From: Apus apus
Lineage: Eukaryota; Chordata; Aves; Apodiformes; Apodidae
Assembly: GCF_020740795.1 (NCBI RefSeq)
Contig: NC_067312.1
Coordinates: 69,026,905-69,090,904 of the forward strand
Reading direction: 5' to 3'
DNA length: 64,000 nucleotides
Shown here one piece after another: positions 9,901 through 20,748 of this stretch. The notes below the pieces were generated by a model. It was not told the DNA's origin and searched no databases. It worked only from the letters and a program-made list of their open reading frames with translations. The translations under genes were made by a program, and so were the position numbers. The first letter of the stretch is position 1; each line of letters opens with the position of its first letter.

Positions 9901-12900
9901 CTGGAGACCATGATTGATGATCTTCAGTGGGATATTGACAAGATACGGAAAAGGGAGCAGAGGCTCAACCGGCACTTAGCAGATGTTCTGGAACGAGTAA
10001 GCACCAACCTCTTTGCCAGGAGAAACCAGAGAAATGGGTGTAGTTTTGGGATGTGTGAAATCCTCTTACTCTACATTGCTGTGAGAAGTGAAAATCTCTA
10101 CGGTATCATCTTCGGTCTTGATTTTGCCACCAGTATCAGCAGTCTTGCATTTAATGGTGTATTGATGAAATCTGTTACCTTTTTTGCAGGTAAATTCCAA
10201 AGGCTACAAGGTTTATGGAGCTGGGAGCAGCCTCTATGGGGGCACCATCACCATTAATGCCCGCAAGGTAATGTCAGGGGCTTAGGTGTGGGCAGGGGGA
10301 AGAATAAAGTCAAGGAGAGCTTGTGTATAGGGCCATATATTGGAACAGAATTTAGATATCTATCTGTTGCCACAAATCTGGGTGACTCTGGGCAAGCCAT
10401 TTTGCCTGTGTGCAAGTTTCCTGCTTATGACAACAGACCCAATGGAAGTAGACTCTGTCTCACTTTGTAATGTTATCTGTTAAGTGTGTAGTTGCTGTTA
10501 CTGTATAAAGTTACTTAATTAGTACCTTCAGGAGATACATTAACAGCAGATACCTTAACAGTACCTACTCTCAGTAGATACATTAACACCTCCCTGGAAA
10601 TATTCAGGGTTGGGTTGGACGGGGCTTTGAGCAACCTGGTCTAGTGGGAGGTATCCCTGCCCATGGCAGGCAGGTTGGAACTACTTGATCTTTAAGGTCC
10701 CTTGAATTTACTGAAAGTTTATTGCCGGCAGTTTGAGGAGATGAATGCAGAGCTGGAAGAGAATAAAGAGCTTGCTGGGAATCGCCTCCATGAGTTGGAG
10801 GAACTACGCCAGGATCTTGAGGAAGTAACAACACAGAATGAAAAACTCAAGGTGAGACACCTGTACCTATTTGAGGGTATTTGTGTGGTTGGTTGCCCTC
10901 TGTGTTACTGTACTGTGTCTCCAGAAAACCTCATACTGTTCTGTCCTGTGCTTGCCCTTTAGCTGGGTTATATTTTGTACATTGTAGCGAGTTTGTTTGA
11001 CTTAAATTTTAGTGCACTGCTGGCACCATGTGGTTATCAATGGAAATTGCAGTGCTTTCTTATCTCCTATTTTCCATTCTGATCTATTCAGTACATTGTA
11101 ATGATGTCTAAATAATTTCACCTCTTTACAAGTTTTGACCCCTCCTACACCTTCCCCCCACCCCCTTCTAGTGGAACTGGAGAACTGAAAAAACTGGGAG
11201 CTTGTGTAGGAGAGCTAAGCACTTGAAAGAGTTGATTAACTTAATTTTTCCCACGTGGTAGAATGGATAGAGAGGAAACAGTATGAGCTTCTTCTGTCTT
11301 AAAGGTGGCAACACAAAAAGCTGTGTCTCTGTAATAGATAAGTACATGTTACAGAGAATAATCTAAATTTTATCTTGGTGTTCAATAGAACTGTTAGCCT
11401 ATTATAAGAAATGTCTGAGCTGATAACTTGTTTCAGAGATGAGAGTCCATAAGCTGTCTCGAAGCACTTCTAAATTCTGTTTATCCACATGATAAGTGAG
11501 TTTGTTTTGAGAGAAACACCTTTCAACTTTGTTTTTCTCTTAATTAGTGTTAAGCTGTATGTGTGTGTATATGAGTCTGTTTCACTGCTAGTAGTAGTCA
11601 CCCTCATTTGCTGACTTCTTTTTGTAAGGAAAATTCAGAATCCAAATTTCTGCTTTCTCTCTTTTCTTTTGGTCATTTCGTTTTACTGGTAGAAAGCTAA
11701 TGTAATGCCTGCTTGCACATGTATTGTCTCTAGTTTTCTGTCATACTTTTCTGTGTGTTCATTTTTTTTATTCAGTGTGCAAGAAAAACAATCTAGTGCA
11801 TACAGAGAAAGCACAGACTTTTTAAATTGGTACCAAAGCATTATCACTTGCATCTACTTCACAGCAATGCTATAAAAGTTCTACTTTTGTCTTTGCTTGT
11901 GGCAGCTTTATTTACTGTTCTCTTACCTTTGAAAATAGATACCATCAACGAGGAGATAATTTTTCTTTCTGTGACATTTTCTTTATCCTGACTAGGTTGA
12001 GCTGCGACGAGCAGTAGAAGAAGCTGTGAAGGAGACCCCAGAATATCGCTGCATGCAGTCCCAATTTTCTGTTTTGTACAATGAGAGCCTCCAGCTGAAG
12101 GCACATCTTGACGAGGCCCGCACTCTGCTTCATGGCACCCGCACCACGCACCAGCGCCAGGTGGAACTCATCGAGGTAGCACCTCTGCTCCATCAGACTA
12201 GGCAACATTGTCATCCCATTGACCATCATGGCTGGGTCTGGGTGGCTCTGGGAAGGCTCAGGAAATGTCTTTGTTCTGGTACCTCATGTTGGTGAGGTGA
12301 GAGATACTCCAGGCACCAAGTTCTGTCCCCTTCTCATTCCGCAGAGGGATGAGGTCAGCCTTCACAAGAAGCTGCGCACGGAGGTGATTCAGCTGGAGGA
12401 CACTCTGGCACAAGTCCGCAAAGAATATGAGATGTTGAGGATAGAGTTTGAACAGACACTGGCTGCCAATGAACAAGCAGGTATGGAGCTTTTCTGCCAT
12501 ACTAGAAAACAAATGCCCATTAGAGACTGCATTGCAGTAAAACACCTGGTTTGATTCTTTGTTTGCTACTGTTAAATATTTGTTCTGTCAGGTCTCTGTC
12601 TCAAAAACAAAGCTCTTCACGTGTTTATGGGAGATGAGTTTCGTATTATCTGACTCCTTTTTAGATGTTGCAAAATACATACATGTTTAAGGCCTTGTTG
12701 GATGAGGCTTTGTGCAACCTGGTCTAGTGGGAGGTGTCCCTGTTTATAGCAGGGAGGTTGGAATCTGATGATCTTTAAGGTCCCTTCCAACCTTAACCAT
12801 TCTATGATTCTGTTTCTATGATAATTTGGTTTATGAAGGAATATTTTGTGTTACATAGGATACTAGTAACTTTCCTATATAGGAAACCAGTAATTTCCAA

Positions 12901-15900
12901 ATTTCATCAGAGGAAAAAAAAAGTTATTTCTAAAATAGCATTTAAGTCATAGAGATTTTTTGTAGCATGACACATTTTTCTTAGGAACATAGCAACAAAG
13001 TAATGTTAAGGGGAAATCAGGACTGGAAATTTGCAAGGATTTTATGGTTGCATGTAAAACCAGTATAACTTTTTTCTGCAAATGTGTTGTATGGCTCCGT
13101 TGTGTGGCAGAATGATAATCTTCCTTTGGTTCTTTATCATTGGCACTTAGCTTGTCCTCCTTCTCCACAGAAGTCCTCATGCAAGGCTGGCAAAAGCGTG
13201 GTTTGTTACAGTTGTGTTTGTGTCTTTGTAGGCCCAATTAATCGGGAGATGCGTCATCTCATCAGCAGCCTCCAGAATCACAACCACCAGCTGAAGGGAG
13301 AGGTGCTAAGATACAAACGCAAACTGAGAGAGGCCCAGTCTGACTTGAGCAAGGTATTAGAGCAGGAAATACCTGAAAAACGCAGAAAGTGCTTAAGAGA
13401 AGAGGAAATGCTATCCTGCTTGCCTGCAGTATCAGCCTGTCTTTTTTGGCATGGGGGATGCATTGCAATTTATGATGGAACTCTACACCCTCCTGCTTCC
13501 ACTTACTTAGGGAATGGTCTTCCTTTGTAGCTTTGTAGTGCTCCATGAGAAGTTGTAGCAAGTAAAGGAGGGGGCATGCAAGCATGGATCTGCTAAGACT
13601 AAGAAGGGAGATAAGGTGGATTTCTGGATGAGATCTTAATAGTTTGCTTTTTCTGTGTCTTTTCATTCACTACTCCACAACAGATCCGCTCTCGCAGTGG
13701 TAGTACTCTCTTACAGTCCCAATCCAGCACTGAAGACACAAAGGAGGAACCTCCAGAGATCAAGCAGGAACCTGATGATGCTTCTGCCCAAGCATCTGTC
13801 CCCAAGGCTGCTTCTGAAGATGTTAATGAAATGAAGGCCAGGCGAGATGAAGAGGAACGGGAGCGAGAGAGGCGGGAGAGGGAGAGGGAACGAGAAAAGG
13901 AAAAAGAGAGAGAGAGAGAGCGAGAGAAAGAGAAGGAAAAGGAACGAGAGCGGGAAAAGCAGAAGCAGAAGGAATCTGAGAAAGAGAGAGAGTCCAAAGA
14001 GAAAGAGAAAGGGAAACATGAAGATGGAAGAAAGAAGGAGGCTGAAGCAATCAAGCAGCTAAAGGCTGAGCTCAAGTAAGAGTTGTTGTCCCTTCTTTCC
14101 TGCTTCAGTAGTGCCCAAACTGGGGTGTTTGTGTGGGATGACTTGTAGCTTGCTCTTAGAGATTAGCCTCACTGAAGTCAGTTTTCTGGCACCCTCCAAA
14201 TCTGATTGTGATTTGAACAATTTAGTAACATTTCCTCTATGACAGCCTAAAGCATGAAGTACCAAACCCGATAGTTCAGGGTGTGGGGTCAAATAATCTT
14301 TTTCAAGTAATCTGTCATAACAATTGTGTAAAGCTTTGTGTAAAGCAGGTTATTCATAAAAGGCTAGTAGTATTCCCTGTCTTTGATCAGTACCAAAGCT
14401 TGTTGCTTACTGTTAGGGTATGTGTTTCCTCCCTATCCCTCTTTTCCTGTTTTTTCAGCCAGTGCACCTGAGCCTGTTTCTTTTCAGCTTCCACCCTGTA
14501 TTTCTTAGCTATTTGTGTTATCAGGATAAGATGAGCCAAGGATGACTCCATATGCATAACATGGGAGACTGAGAGAATATTGCTCTGACTCCCATGGTGC
14601 ATATGTAACAGCATAGCTTTCCTGCTGTGTTCTCACAGTTGTCTATCTCCCTGTCTCCAGGAAGGCCCAGGAAAGCCAGAAGGAGATGAAGCTTTTGCTA
14701 GATATGTACCGCTCTGCTCCCAAAGAGCAGAGGGACAAAGTGCAGCTGATGGCAGCTGAGAAGAAGGCAAAAGCTGAGGTAAGTTTAATTTGTTTTCCTT
14801 TTTTCTCTGCAGCATGTTGCTTAGAATGTTTTTTCAAATACTTTGCACCTGAACTCTGTTGTTTTTGTCTTCAAAACTGTAGATTGTTCCTCTTCTTGTC
14901 TTTGTCACTTAGAGATTGCAGTGGTCTGGAGATGAACAGGGAGATTTTGAGATACCATCCGCTGGGTGGGGATGATCCCTTTGCCCTGGCTGAGGGACAT
15001 GGCTCTTGCTTTCTCAGTTGCATATTCTACCAGTAGAGAAGCTGAACACATGTCCTAGAGATATACACTGACATGGCCAGTCAGACTGCCACAAAGAAGG
15101 TGCTTCCTGCAGCAGAACCTACTTACAGGACTCATAAAACAAACAAGACAGATGAGTTCCCTTCTTCCTCTTCCGCTGGTAGAGATAGAATGTCACTAGT
15201 GCAGACACACAACATTCTCTAGGTTCACAAGTACACATGCAGTCGCAGATCCCTCAAGTACCAGCATGGCCCCTCTGTCTGCTCCCCCTGGGATCCTGGG
15301 CCCTCCCCCCGATATGAGTCTCACCTGTAGCTAGCCCTTACTCCATTTGACACACATACACATGAGGTAGAGAGTTGCATTACATAGAGACAGGAAAATA
15401 TTTTATAAGAAGAGAAGGTAGGACAGGCTTTGCAGATCATGTGCGGGGCTGAGCCAGACAAGTGTGTTCTGACTGCCCTCATTTTACATGTGACTGGCTC
15501 CTTTTATGCCCTTCTCTGTCTAATCCAAATTTGTTTGTCCTTGCACATCCTTCCTGGGCTTGTACAGCTGTATCTATTCCCACAGCCTTCCCAATATAGG
15601 ATCCACTCCTGGTTTACAGTCTTGTCAGTTGCAAAGTCCAGGTTAATCTTCCTGGAAGTGCTGTCTGTAGCTTCTTGGTAGCCTGCTAGCTGCTGTGACT
15701 GGGGAGATTTGTTTCTTGTCTCTGTGTCCGTGTTTGTTGTGTCAGCTCTGTGTCTCTGTATATCTTGTTTCTGGCATTCTCACATGCTCTTATCAATGAG
15801 TGTGACTGACCAGGTTTGGTTCTCATCACTGCCTCCCATATAATTTGTCTGTCAGGTTTGAGTCTCTGCATGTTTTCTCTATGGCTTCCTGCTTTTCATA

Positions 15901-18900
15901 TTGTCCCTTTTTGCGTTTAAAATACTCCTTGACTAGATGCTCTTAAAGGAGCAGATGCTCTCCATCCACACACCTGTACATATACAACTGCAAGTGACTG
16001 TGTTCCTCCTACTCTGATAAAAGATGCTATGAGATTTTTTTTTTAATGGTTTTGAAATTAAGATCTCAGGCTTACAGCTCATCTTAAAGGTCTGTCTGCC
16101 AGTAATACAGCGTTATGTCAAGATGGGATGGGTTTTCTTTCCTCATGCTTGGAAAGCAGTTTCTCCAATGTTTCTGAGAATTATGGAGAAAACAGGGTCT
16201 TAAAAATGTTCAGGCCACATTCTCATGTTTAGTGTCACTTCTGCTTTGTCCATGCTGTAGCTGGAAGAACTAAGGCAGAGGGTGAAAGAACTAGAAGACA
16301 AGGAGAAAAAGGAGAGTAAAAAGATGGCTGATGAGGATGCCCTCCGCAAGATCCGAGCAGTGGAGGAACAAATTGAGTATTTACAGAAGAAACTAGCCAT
16401 GGCTAAGCAGGTGAGAAGTTTCCAATGAGTTCTGACTTGGCTAGAGCACCTGGGGAAGATACTGCCTTCTGTTTACAGTCAGGAAGATTACCTGAGAGGA
16501 GGAGTTTCTGTCTCTGTATGTGGCAGAGATGTGAATTCTATCTTTCTTTATCAACACGGAAAAAACTTGGCCAGCCATAAAAACCCAATACTTCAAAAAA
16601 CCCCTGAAATACCAGCATGTCACAAAGCTGATGGCACGGGTGGTGGAGAATATTTAATTGTTGGTGGAGAGCTCAGAGGAGAAATGGCTGGACCAGCCTT
16701 TTGGGGAAGAGGTTGCCATTTCTTTTATAAGTATTATCTGCACAGTTCATATAATTAATACATGTGCGTGGGACGGTGACGTACCTGCTTCCACAAGAAA
16801 AGGCTTAATCTAGTAAGAGAGCAGAACCACCTCAGTAGGGGAGAGACAAGCCAGTGACTTGACATGTACTTCTTTAGAATTCAGATTCTTATAGTACAGA
16901 ACCATTCTGTCTTGTCACTTAAGTGGCCTAAATGAGTTAAGTGGCTTGCTATCCTGCTGGTTGGAAGCTGTTGGGTTGTCCACATGTAGAATTCTTGGTC
17001 TAGTGCATGTGACAGCTGTCCATCTACCTGCCTGAAGTTAGTAGTTGGTTTCTGCTCTGCAGTGACTGTCACAGCTATTTAGTGATCTCAGGAGCCACTG
17101 AGCTGTGAGTCAGTGAGTGCTTGTGGAGATGACCTTCTCTTTCCTACACCTTGTAATTCAAGGCATCTCAGGTGTAGTGGAGACTTCTAGGGAACACTTC
17201 TTTCTTGTGGCAGGGAAGATACTGTTACCAGACACTGAGCCATCTTCATCTGTCCTAGATTTGGTGACTCTGGCTAAAAAAAGTTCAGGATTATTGTAGG
17301 GAGTACAGGAGACAGTTTTGCCAGAGCCTGTGATTCCTTTGCAGGAGGAGGAGGCTCTGCTGTCAGAAATGGATGTCACAGGCCAAGCCTTTGAAGACAT
17401 GCAGGAGCAGAACATCCGCCTGATGCAGCAGCTGCGGGAGAAAGATGATGCCAACTTCAAACTGATGTCAGAACGCATCAAGTCCAACCAGATCCACAAG
17501 CTGCTGAAAGAGGAGAAGGAGGAGCTTGCAGACCAAGTTTTGACACTGAAGACACAGGTAATGTGAGAGGAGAGAGGACAACAGAACTGCTGGGGGAAGG
17601 TGAAGGTGTTACGGATTAATGCTGAAGGCAGCTAAGCTCTATGCAGCTGTGAGCACAGTGGGATGGAAGAGAATCAGAAGGGCAAAGTGACAAAACTGAT
17701 GGGTTGAGATGAAGGCGGTCCAATAGTTAAAAGAAAGCTGTGTGCACAAGCAAAGCAAAATGAGCAATTAATTCACTATATGCTATGGCAGACAGGTGTT
17801 CAGCCATCTCCTGGAAAGCAGGGCTCCATCACGTGTCGTTGTTACTTGCGAAGAAAAATGCCCTAACCCTGAACATCCCCAGCTTCTTTCCACCAGTTTT
17901 CTGAGCACAGTGTCATGTGGTGTGGAATATCCCCTTGGTCAGTTGGCATCAGCTGTCCCAACTGTGTTCCATCCCAACTTTTTCTATACCCTCAGCCTAC
18001 TTGATGGTGGGCAGCATGAGACACAGAAGGTCTTGATGCTGTATAGGTACTGTTCCACAATAGCTAAAACAGTATCCTAAATCCAAAATGCAGCACCAGA
18101 TGAGCTGCTGTGAAGAGAATTAACTATTATCCCTGCCAAAATCAATGCAGGAGGGAATGTTCCCCTACTCAACCTCAGTATGCTGCATCAGAGTTCAAAG
18201 GTCTTGGTATGAAACAGAGACTGATGTATGAGCATAAAATGTCCCACAGGTCTATTGATACAGAGAGCAAGAGGGAGAAGGGAAGTCAGAAGTAATTTCC
18301 TTGTCATTTCTGCATATATATTCTGCCATCCTTGGAACCAGGATGGAACTATTGACTGCCTGGCAGCAATTCTCTAAGCCACCTTCCAAAAAATAAGACA
18401 TCTTTGTTGCAAGTTTTTGACTGCTAGGTTTTAAAGTGTTCTGTTGAGATACAGCTCTGGGGCTGCTCGTGTGTCTGTTCAGGGAGCAGATGGCAAACTG
18501 AAGAGATTCTCCTTGTTGATGGGGAGGCAGGGATACTGTTAGCATGCAGCTTTAATGACAGCTCTGAAGACGTGCAGAACACGCAATTCAGTTCTTCCAT
18601 ATCCCCTCTCCCTTTCCAAGGTGGATGCCCAGCTGCAGGTTGTACGTAAGCTGGAGGAAAAGGAACACTTGCTGCAGAGCAGTATTGGAACAGGCGAGAA
18701 AGAACTAGGTCTCCGAACACAGGCTCTGGAAATGAACAAACGCAAGGTGAGTGATGGCTTGATGTCCTCTTGGATTGTAATATGGAGGTGTCTTGTGGGA
18801 GCACAGGGGGCTCCTAGCTCTCACTGATACTATGGAACCTGGTAGCCCCTGGGTTTGGTCTAGCCTACCAGAAGGCTGAGGAGTCCTGAAGAGAGTTCTG

Positions 18901-20748
18901 ATTAAAGTATTGTAGACTCGTGTTTCCTTTAATAAGGAGGAGTGGGTCATAGGTGTTCCTGTGAAAGTCTGGTGCAGGAGCTGAAGGTGCCTGTAAAGGG
19001 AAACCTATCATGAAAGAGGCAGCAGACAGATGGAGTTAATTGAGGTCAAACCTTTTTTAGGGAAAATGGCATAAGTAAAAGGAAGAATATAGCTGGGAAA
19101 TGGTAAAACCTTTAACAAATGTCTTAAGATCAATAAAGTAGATCTGTCGTGAGTAAAGGAAGACTAAGTCTCATGGTTGATGTTGCTTTGTTGTTAAAAC
19201 TAGTAGAAATGCAGGAATGACATTAAAAGAAACAGAAGCAGAAATACGACTGCAAAGAGGAAGATGGGGAGGAATTCAGCACAATTACTTGAGCTTAATA
19301 TCACAATCTGTGGTATTGATGGAACTTGGATAATGAATTCATTGGTATAGGGACAGGCAGAAAATGGTAGGAAAACTGGTGAAAAGAGAGAAGGATTATA
19401 AAACAAACATTTTGCAATTCCCTTAGTAGCAAGCATGTAGAAAGTATAAGGCTGAAAATAGATGAACAAGAAGAGAATTGTGTGGTCATTAGTATTTTTC
19501 TAATTGACATACATTGCAGTGTGACAGGTTGGCTCTACTACCAAAGAGGAATGTTGAAGCTAAATGTTTAGAACTTCTTAATAATAAGGTATTTTGCTGT
19601 TGAAGTAACATTTAGGGAGTAATTCAGTTATTCCATTTACTCCATGTAGAAATACCAAAAGTGAATTGAAAAAATACATCTCCAGCAGCCCCAGGAGTAT
19701 TCTCTGAGCAGTCTTGGCTTGTCAGGCAGAAGAACTAGGAATCACTGGAGCCCCTTTTCTGTTTGTTGCTCTTATCCTGATTTTTTTTGGCTTTTTTTCA
19801 GGCCATGGATGCTGCCCAGCTCGCAGATGATCTGAAAGCCCAGCTAGAGCTGGCTCAAAAGAAGTTACATGACTTCCAGGATGAGATTGTGGAAAACAGA
19901 GTAACTAGAGAGAAGGAAATGTTCAACTTCAAAAGAGCTGAGGTAGGTACCTCAGTATCTGTCTGCTTCGGTGTCTGATTCCTTGTTTATTGAGCTTGGA
20001 GTGAGTTTCAACTTTGATTTCAGCTTCATCAGGTCTTGTCTCTTTCCATTTTTGTCCACTGGTAACTGACAATCCACGTGACACCAGATGATAATGTAAT
20101 TTATAGTAGGCCTGCTGGACTATTGGGGATGAAAGGTGTGGTGACTTAGCCAGGTGTGCTGTTGGAAGAGTGATGGTTTTCTTTCATCCCTGAAGAAGCT
20201 GTGAGAGAGAATATACTGCTCATCTTTTTTTGTCTCTTGGTTTTATGCAGGAAGATATTTCTAGGTTACGCAGGAAGCTGGAAACCACTAAGAAGCCTGA
20301 CATGGTTCCCAACTGTGATGAGATACTGATGGAAGAAATTAAGGATTACAAGGTGAGTAGCTGTCTCTATCACACTCCCTCTTTAACTCTACTTCGGTCA
20401 GAAGGCTGTGTAGTCATTTTTCAGTATTTAACATCTCTTGCCTGTACTCCAGCATTGAAGAAACCGCCTCCTCCTTCAGAGGAATGGAAGGACCTTCCTC
20501 TTAGTTATCTTGTAACAAACCTGTGGCAGTGCAGTGGGCCCTTCCTGGAACTTTTTGTCCTTGTCTTGCAGGCCCGTCTGACCTGCCCGTGCTGCAACAT
20601 GCGCAAGAAGGACGCTGTGCTCACCAAGTGCTTCCATGTCTTCTGCTTCGAGTGCGTGAAAACGCGCTATGACACCCGGCAGCGCAAGTGCCCCAAGTGC
20701 AATGCTGCCTTTGGTGCCAACGACTTCCACAGGATCTACATTGGTTGA
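6813..20748 (+). CDS. RNF20: RNF20 (BRE1A) E3 ubiquitin ligase, complete coding span
   Basis: This is a nuclear E3 ligase that, as a heterodimer with RNF40 and with a RAD6-type E2 (UBE2A/B), monoubiquitinates histone H2B (K120 in human) during transcription elongation and DNA repair. Nineteen coding exons join in frame to 2949 nt, 982 residues, close to the 975 of the human protein. The start at 6813 sits in a gccacc Kozak context with no upstream ATG in exon 2. Order: N-terminal tail with the MSGIGNKRA start; long coiled coils across about residues 44-510; acidic/Ser segment about 511-555; Arg/Glu/Lys-rich helix about 560-630; more coiled coil about 640-900; C3HC4 RING with C929, C932, C944, H946, C949, C952, C964 and C967, ending in the invariant HRIYIG tail. 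RNF40 is the only close alternative; near-identity to RNF20 and the GRIN3A neighbour exclude it. All introns used are GT-AG. Confidence 0.98.
7085..7252 (+). CDS. RNF20: RNF20 exon 3
   Basis: The acceptor is tgcgcag|GAG and the donor CAG|GTTGGC. It encodes residues 44-99 (EELDIRTLQ to RYWNQ), the first coiled coil. It is markedly more GC-rich than the other exons. The next intron is only 100 nt. Confidence 0.97.
7353..7500 (+). CDS. RNF20: RNF20 exon 4
   Basis: The acceptor is cgtgcag|TTT and the donor CGAG|GTGAGG. It encodes residues 100-148 plus one base, including the acidic stretch [12 protein letters not shown]. The six bases after the donor are the same as the first six of exon 5. Confidence 0.97.
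7650..7832 (+). CDS. RNF20: RNF20 exon 5
   Basis: The acceptor is gtcctcag|GTGAGG and the donor GGAG|GTATGA. It encodes residues 149-209 (coiled coil with [12 protein letters not shown]). Its length of 183 nt is a multiple of three, so skipping would keep frame. Confidence 0.96.
7833..8894. other. RNF20 intron 5
   Basis: Non-coding. No repeat or RNA gene was recognised. A long pyrimidine tract near 8796-8822 lies some distance from the exon 6 acceptor. Confidence 0.6.
8895..9013 (+). CDS. RNF20: RNF20 exon 6
   Basis: The acceptor is cttgcag|ATATTT and the donor GAG|GTATAA. With the last base of exon 5 it encodes residues 210-249 (DISLMEEAV to HRIMSQE). Confidence 0.96.
9014..9849. other. 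RNF20 intron 6
   Basis: Non-coding; nothing recognised apart from two telomere-like TTAGGG units near 9319-9332. Confidence 0.6.
9850..9996 (+). CDS. RNF20: RNF20 exon 7
   Basis: The acceptor is attgcag|TTC and the donor CGA|GTAAGC. It encodes residues 250-298 ([12 protein letters not shown] to ADVLER), coiled coil, phase 0 at both ends. Confidence 0.97.
10190..10267 (+). CDS. RNF20: RNF20 exon 8
   Basis: The acceptor is tttgcag|GTA and the donor AAG|GTAATG. This is a small 26-residue exon (299-324), [12 protein letters not shown] to ITINARK, a glycine-rich break between coiled coils that is strongly conserved in RNF20. Confidence 0.97.
10591..10703 (+). mobile_element. CR1 LINE tail fragment next to RNF20 exon 9
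   Basis: The sequence has the CR1 3' UTR signature: ggttggacggggctttgagcaacctggtctagtgggaggt, then ccctgcccatggcagg, ggttggaactac and gatctttaaggtccctt. It stops before the usual ccaaccnaaaccattctatgattctatg end, so the 3' terminus is lost. Exon 9 starts 28 nt later. Confidence 0.9.
10732..10851 (+). CDS. RNF20: RNF20 exon 9
   Basis: The acceptor is gccggcag|TTT and the donor AAG|GTGAGA. It encodes residues 325-364 ([11 protein letters not shown] to NEKLK). The polypyrimidine tract before it is weak and a CR1 tail ends 28 nt upstream. Confidence 0.96.
10852..11995. other. RNF20 intron 9
   Basis: AT-rich and non-coding, with a C-run near 11154-11165. No repeat family or RNA gene was recognised. 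Confidence 0.6.
11996..12175 (+). CDS. RNF20: RNF20 exon 10
   Basis: The acceptor is tgactag|GTT and the donor GAG|GTAGCA. It encodes residues 365-424 ([11 protein letters not shown] to RQVELIE), including the conserved [17 protein letters not shown]. Confidence 0.97.
12345..12480 (+). CDS. RNF20: RNF20 exon 11
   Basis: The acceptor is tccgcag|AGG and the donor GCAG|GTATGG. It encodes residues 425-469 plus one base ([13 protein letters not shown] to LAANEQA). Confidence 0.97.
12687..12822 (+). mobile_element. CR1 LINE tail fragment, RNF20 intron 11
   Basis: It shares the gcaacctggtctagtgggaggt and gatctttaaggtccc motifs with the copy at 10591 and keeps the terminal ccattctatgattctg run. It is a short, 5'-truncated, non-coding copy. 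Confidence 0.93.
13232..13353 (+). CDS. RNF20: RNF20 exon 12
   Basis: The acceptor is tttgtag|GCCC and the donor AAG|GTATTA. It completes Gly470 and runs to residue 510 ([12 protein letters not shown] to REAQSDLSK). Confidence 0.97.
13684..14075 (+). CDS. RNF20: RNF20 exon 13, charged helix exon
   Basis: The acceptor is ccacaacag|ATC and the donor CTCAA|GTAAGA. At 392 nt it is the largest exon, residues 511-640 plus two bases. A Ser/acidic segment containing EIKQEP (a SUMO-type consensus around K537) is followed by a long run of Glu, Arg and Lys coded by GA-rich DNA, expected to form a single charged alpha helix. It is slightly longer than the human counterpart as I recall it. Confidence 0.96.
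13846..14020 (+). repeat. Coding GA-rich simple sequence
   Basis: An imperfect purine-only tract (GAG, GAA, AGA, CGA codons) inside RNF20 exon 13. All three forward frames read through it and give Glu/Arg/Lys-rich peptides. It remains in frame, so it is a coding microsatellite rather than an insertion that breaks the gene. Confidence 0.9.
14661..14778 (+). CDS. RNF20: RNF20 exon 14
   Basis: The acceptor is gtctccag|GAAG and the donor GAG|GTAAGT. It completes Lys641 and encodes to residue 680 ([12 protein letters not shown] to KKAKAE). Confidence 0.97.
14779..16260. other. RNF20 intron 14
   Basis: This is the longest intron between RNF20 coding exons. No CR1, LTR or RNA gene was recognised. 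Short open frames on both strands lack support. Confidence 0.6.
16261..16410 (+). CDS. RNF20: RNF20 exon 15
   Basis: The acceptor is gctgtag|CTG and the donor CAG|GTGAGA. It encodes residues 681-730 ([13 protein letters not shown] to KKLAMAKQ), coiled coil. Confidence 0.97.
16411..17344. other. RNF20 intron 15
   Basis: Non-coding; nothing recognised. Confidence 0.55.
17345..17557 (+). CDS. RNF20: RNF20 exon 16
   Basis: The acceptor is tttgcag|GAG and the donor CAG|GTAATG. It encodes residues 731-801 ([11 protein letters not shown] to VLTLKTQ). Confidence 0.97.
17558..18620. other. RNF20 intron 16
   Basis: Non-coding; nothing recognised. Confidence 0.55.
18621..18746 (+). CDS. RNF20: RNF20 exon 17
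   Basis: The acceptor is tttccaag|GTG and the donor AAG|GTGAGT. It encodes residues 802-843 ([13 protein letters not shown] to ALEMNKRK). Confidence 0.97.
18747..19801. other. RNF20 intron 17
   Basis: Non-coding; ends in a T-rich tract before the exon 18 acceptor. Nothing else was recognised. Confidence 0.55.
19802..19942 (+). CDS. RNF20: RNF20 exon 18
   Basis: The acceptor is ttttttcag|GCC and the donor GAG|GTAGGT. It encodes residues 844-890 ([12 protein letters not shown] to FNFKRAE). Confidence 0.97.
20251..20352 (+). CDS. RNF20: RNF20 exon 19
   Basis: The acceptor is ttatgcag|GAA and the donor AAG|GTGAGT. It encodes residues 891-924 ([11 protein letters not shown] to EEIKDYK), the linker into the RING. 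Confidence 0.97.
20572..20748 (+). CDS. RNF20: RNF20 exon 20, RING domain and stop
   Basis: The acceptor is cttgcag|GCC; TGA at 20746-20748. It encodes residues 925-982 with all eight zinc ligands in C3HC4 order and the C-terminal HRIYIG. GC content rises sharply relative to the neighbouring introns. The RING recruits the RAD6-type E2. Confidence 0.98.
   Translation, partial: ARLTCPCCNMRKKDAVLTKCFHVFCFECVKTRYDTRQRKCPKCNAAFGANDFHRIYIG

Noticed and set aside
13599-14075. Ser/Phe/Leu-rich antisense frames (up to 158 codons) opposite RNF20 exon 13
   Set aside because: They are the complement of the purine-only coding tract and have no independent support.
6813-20748. Alternative assignment of the + strand gene to RNF40
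   Set aside because: The N-terminus (MSGIGNKRA), the exon 8 block [14 protein letters not shown] and the coiled-coil wording match RNF20, and GRIN3A next door is the RNF20 neighbour.
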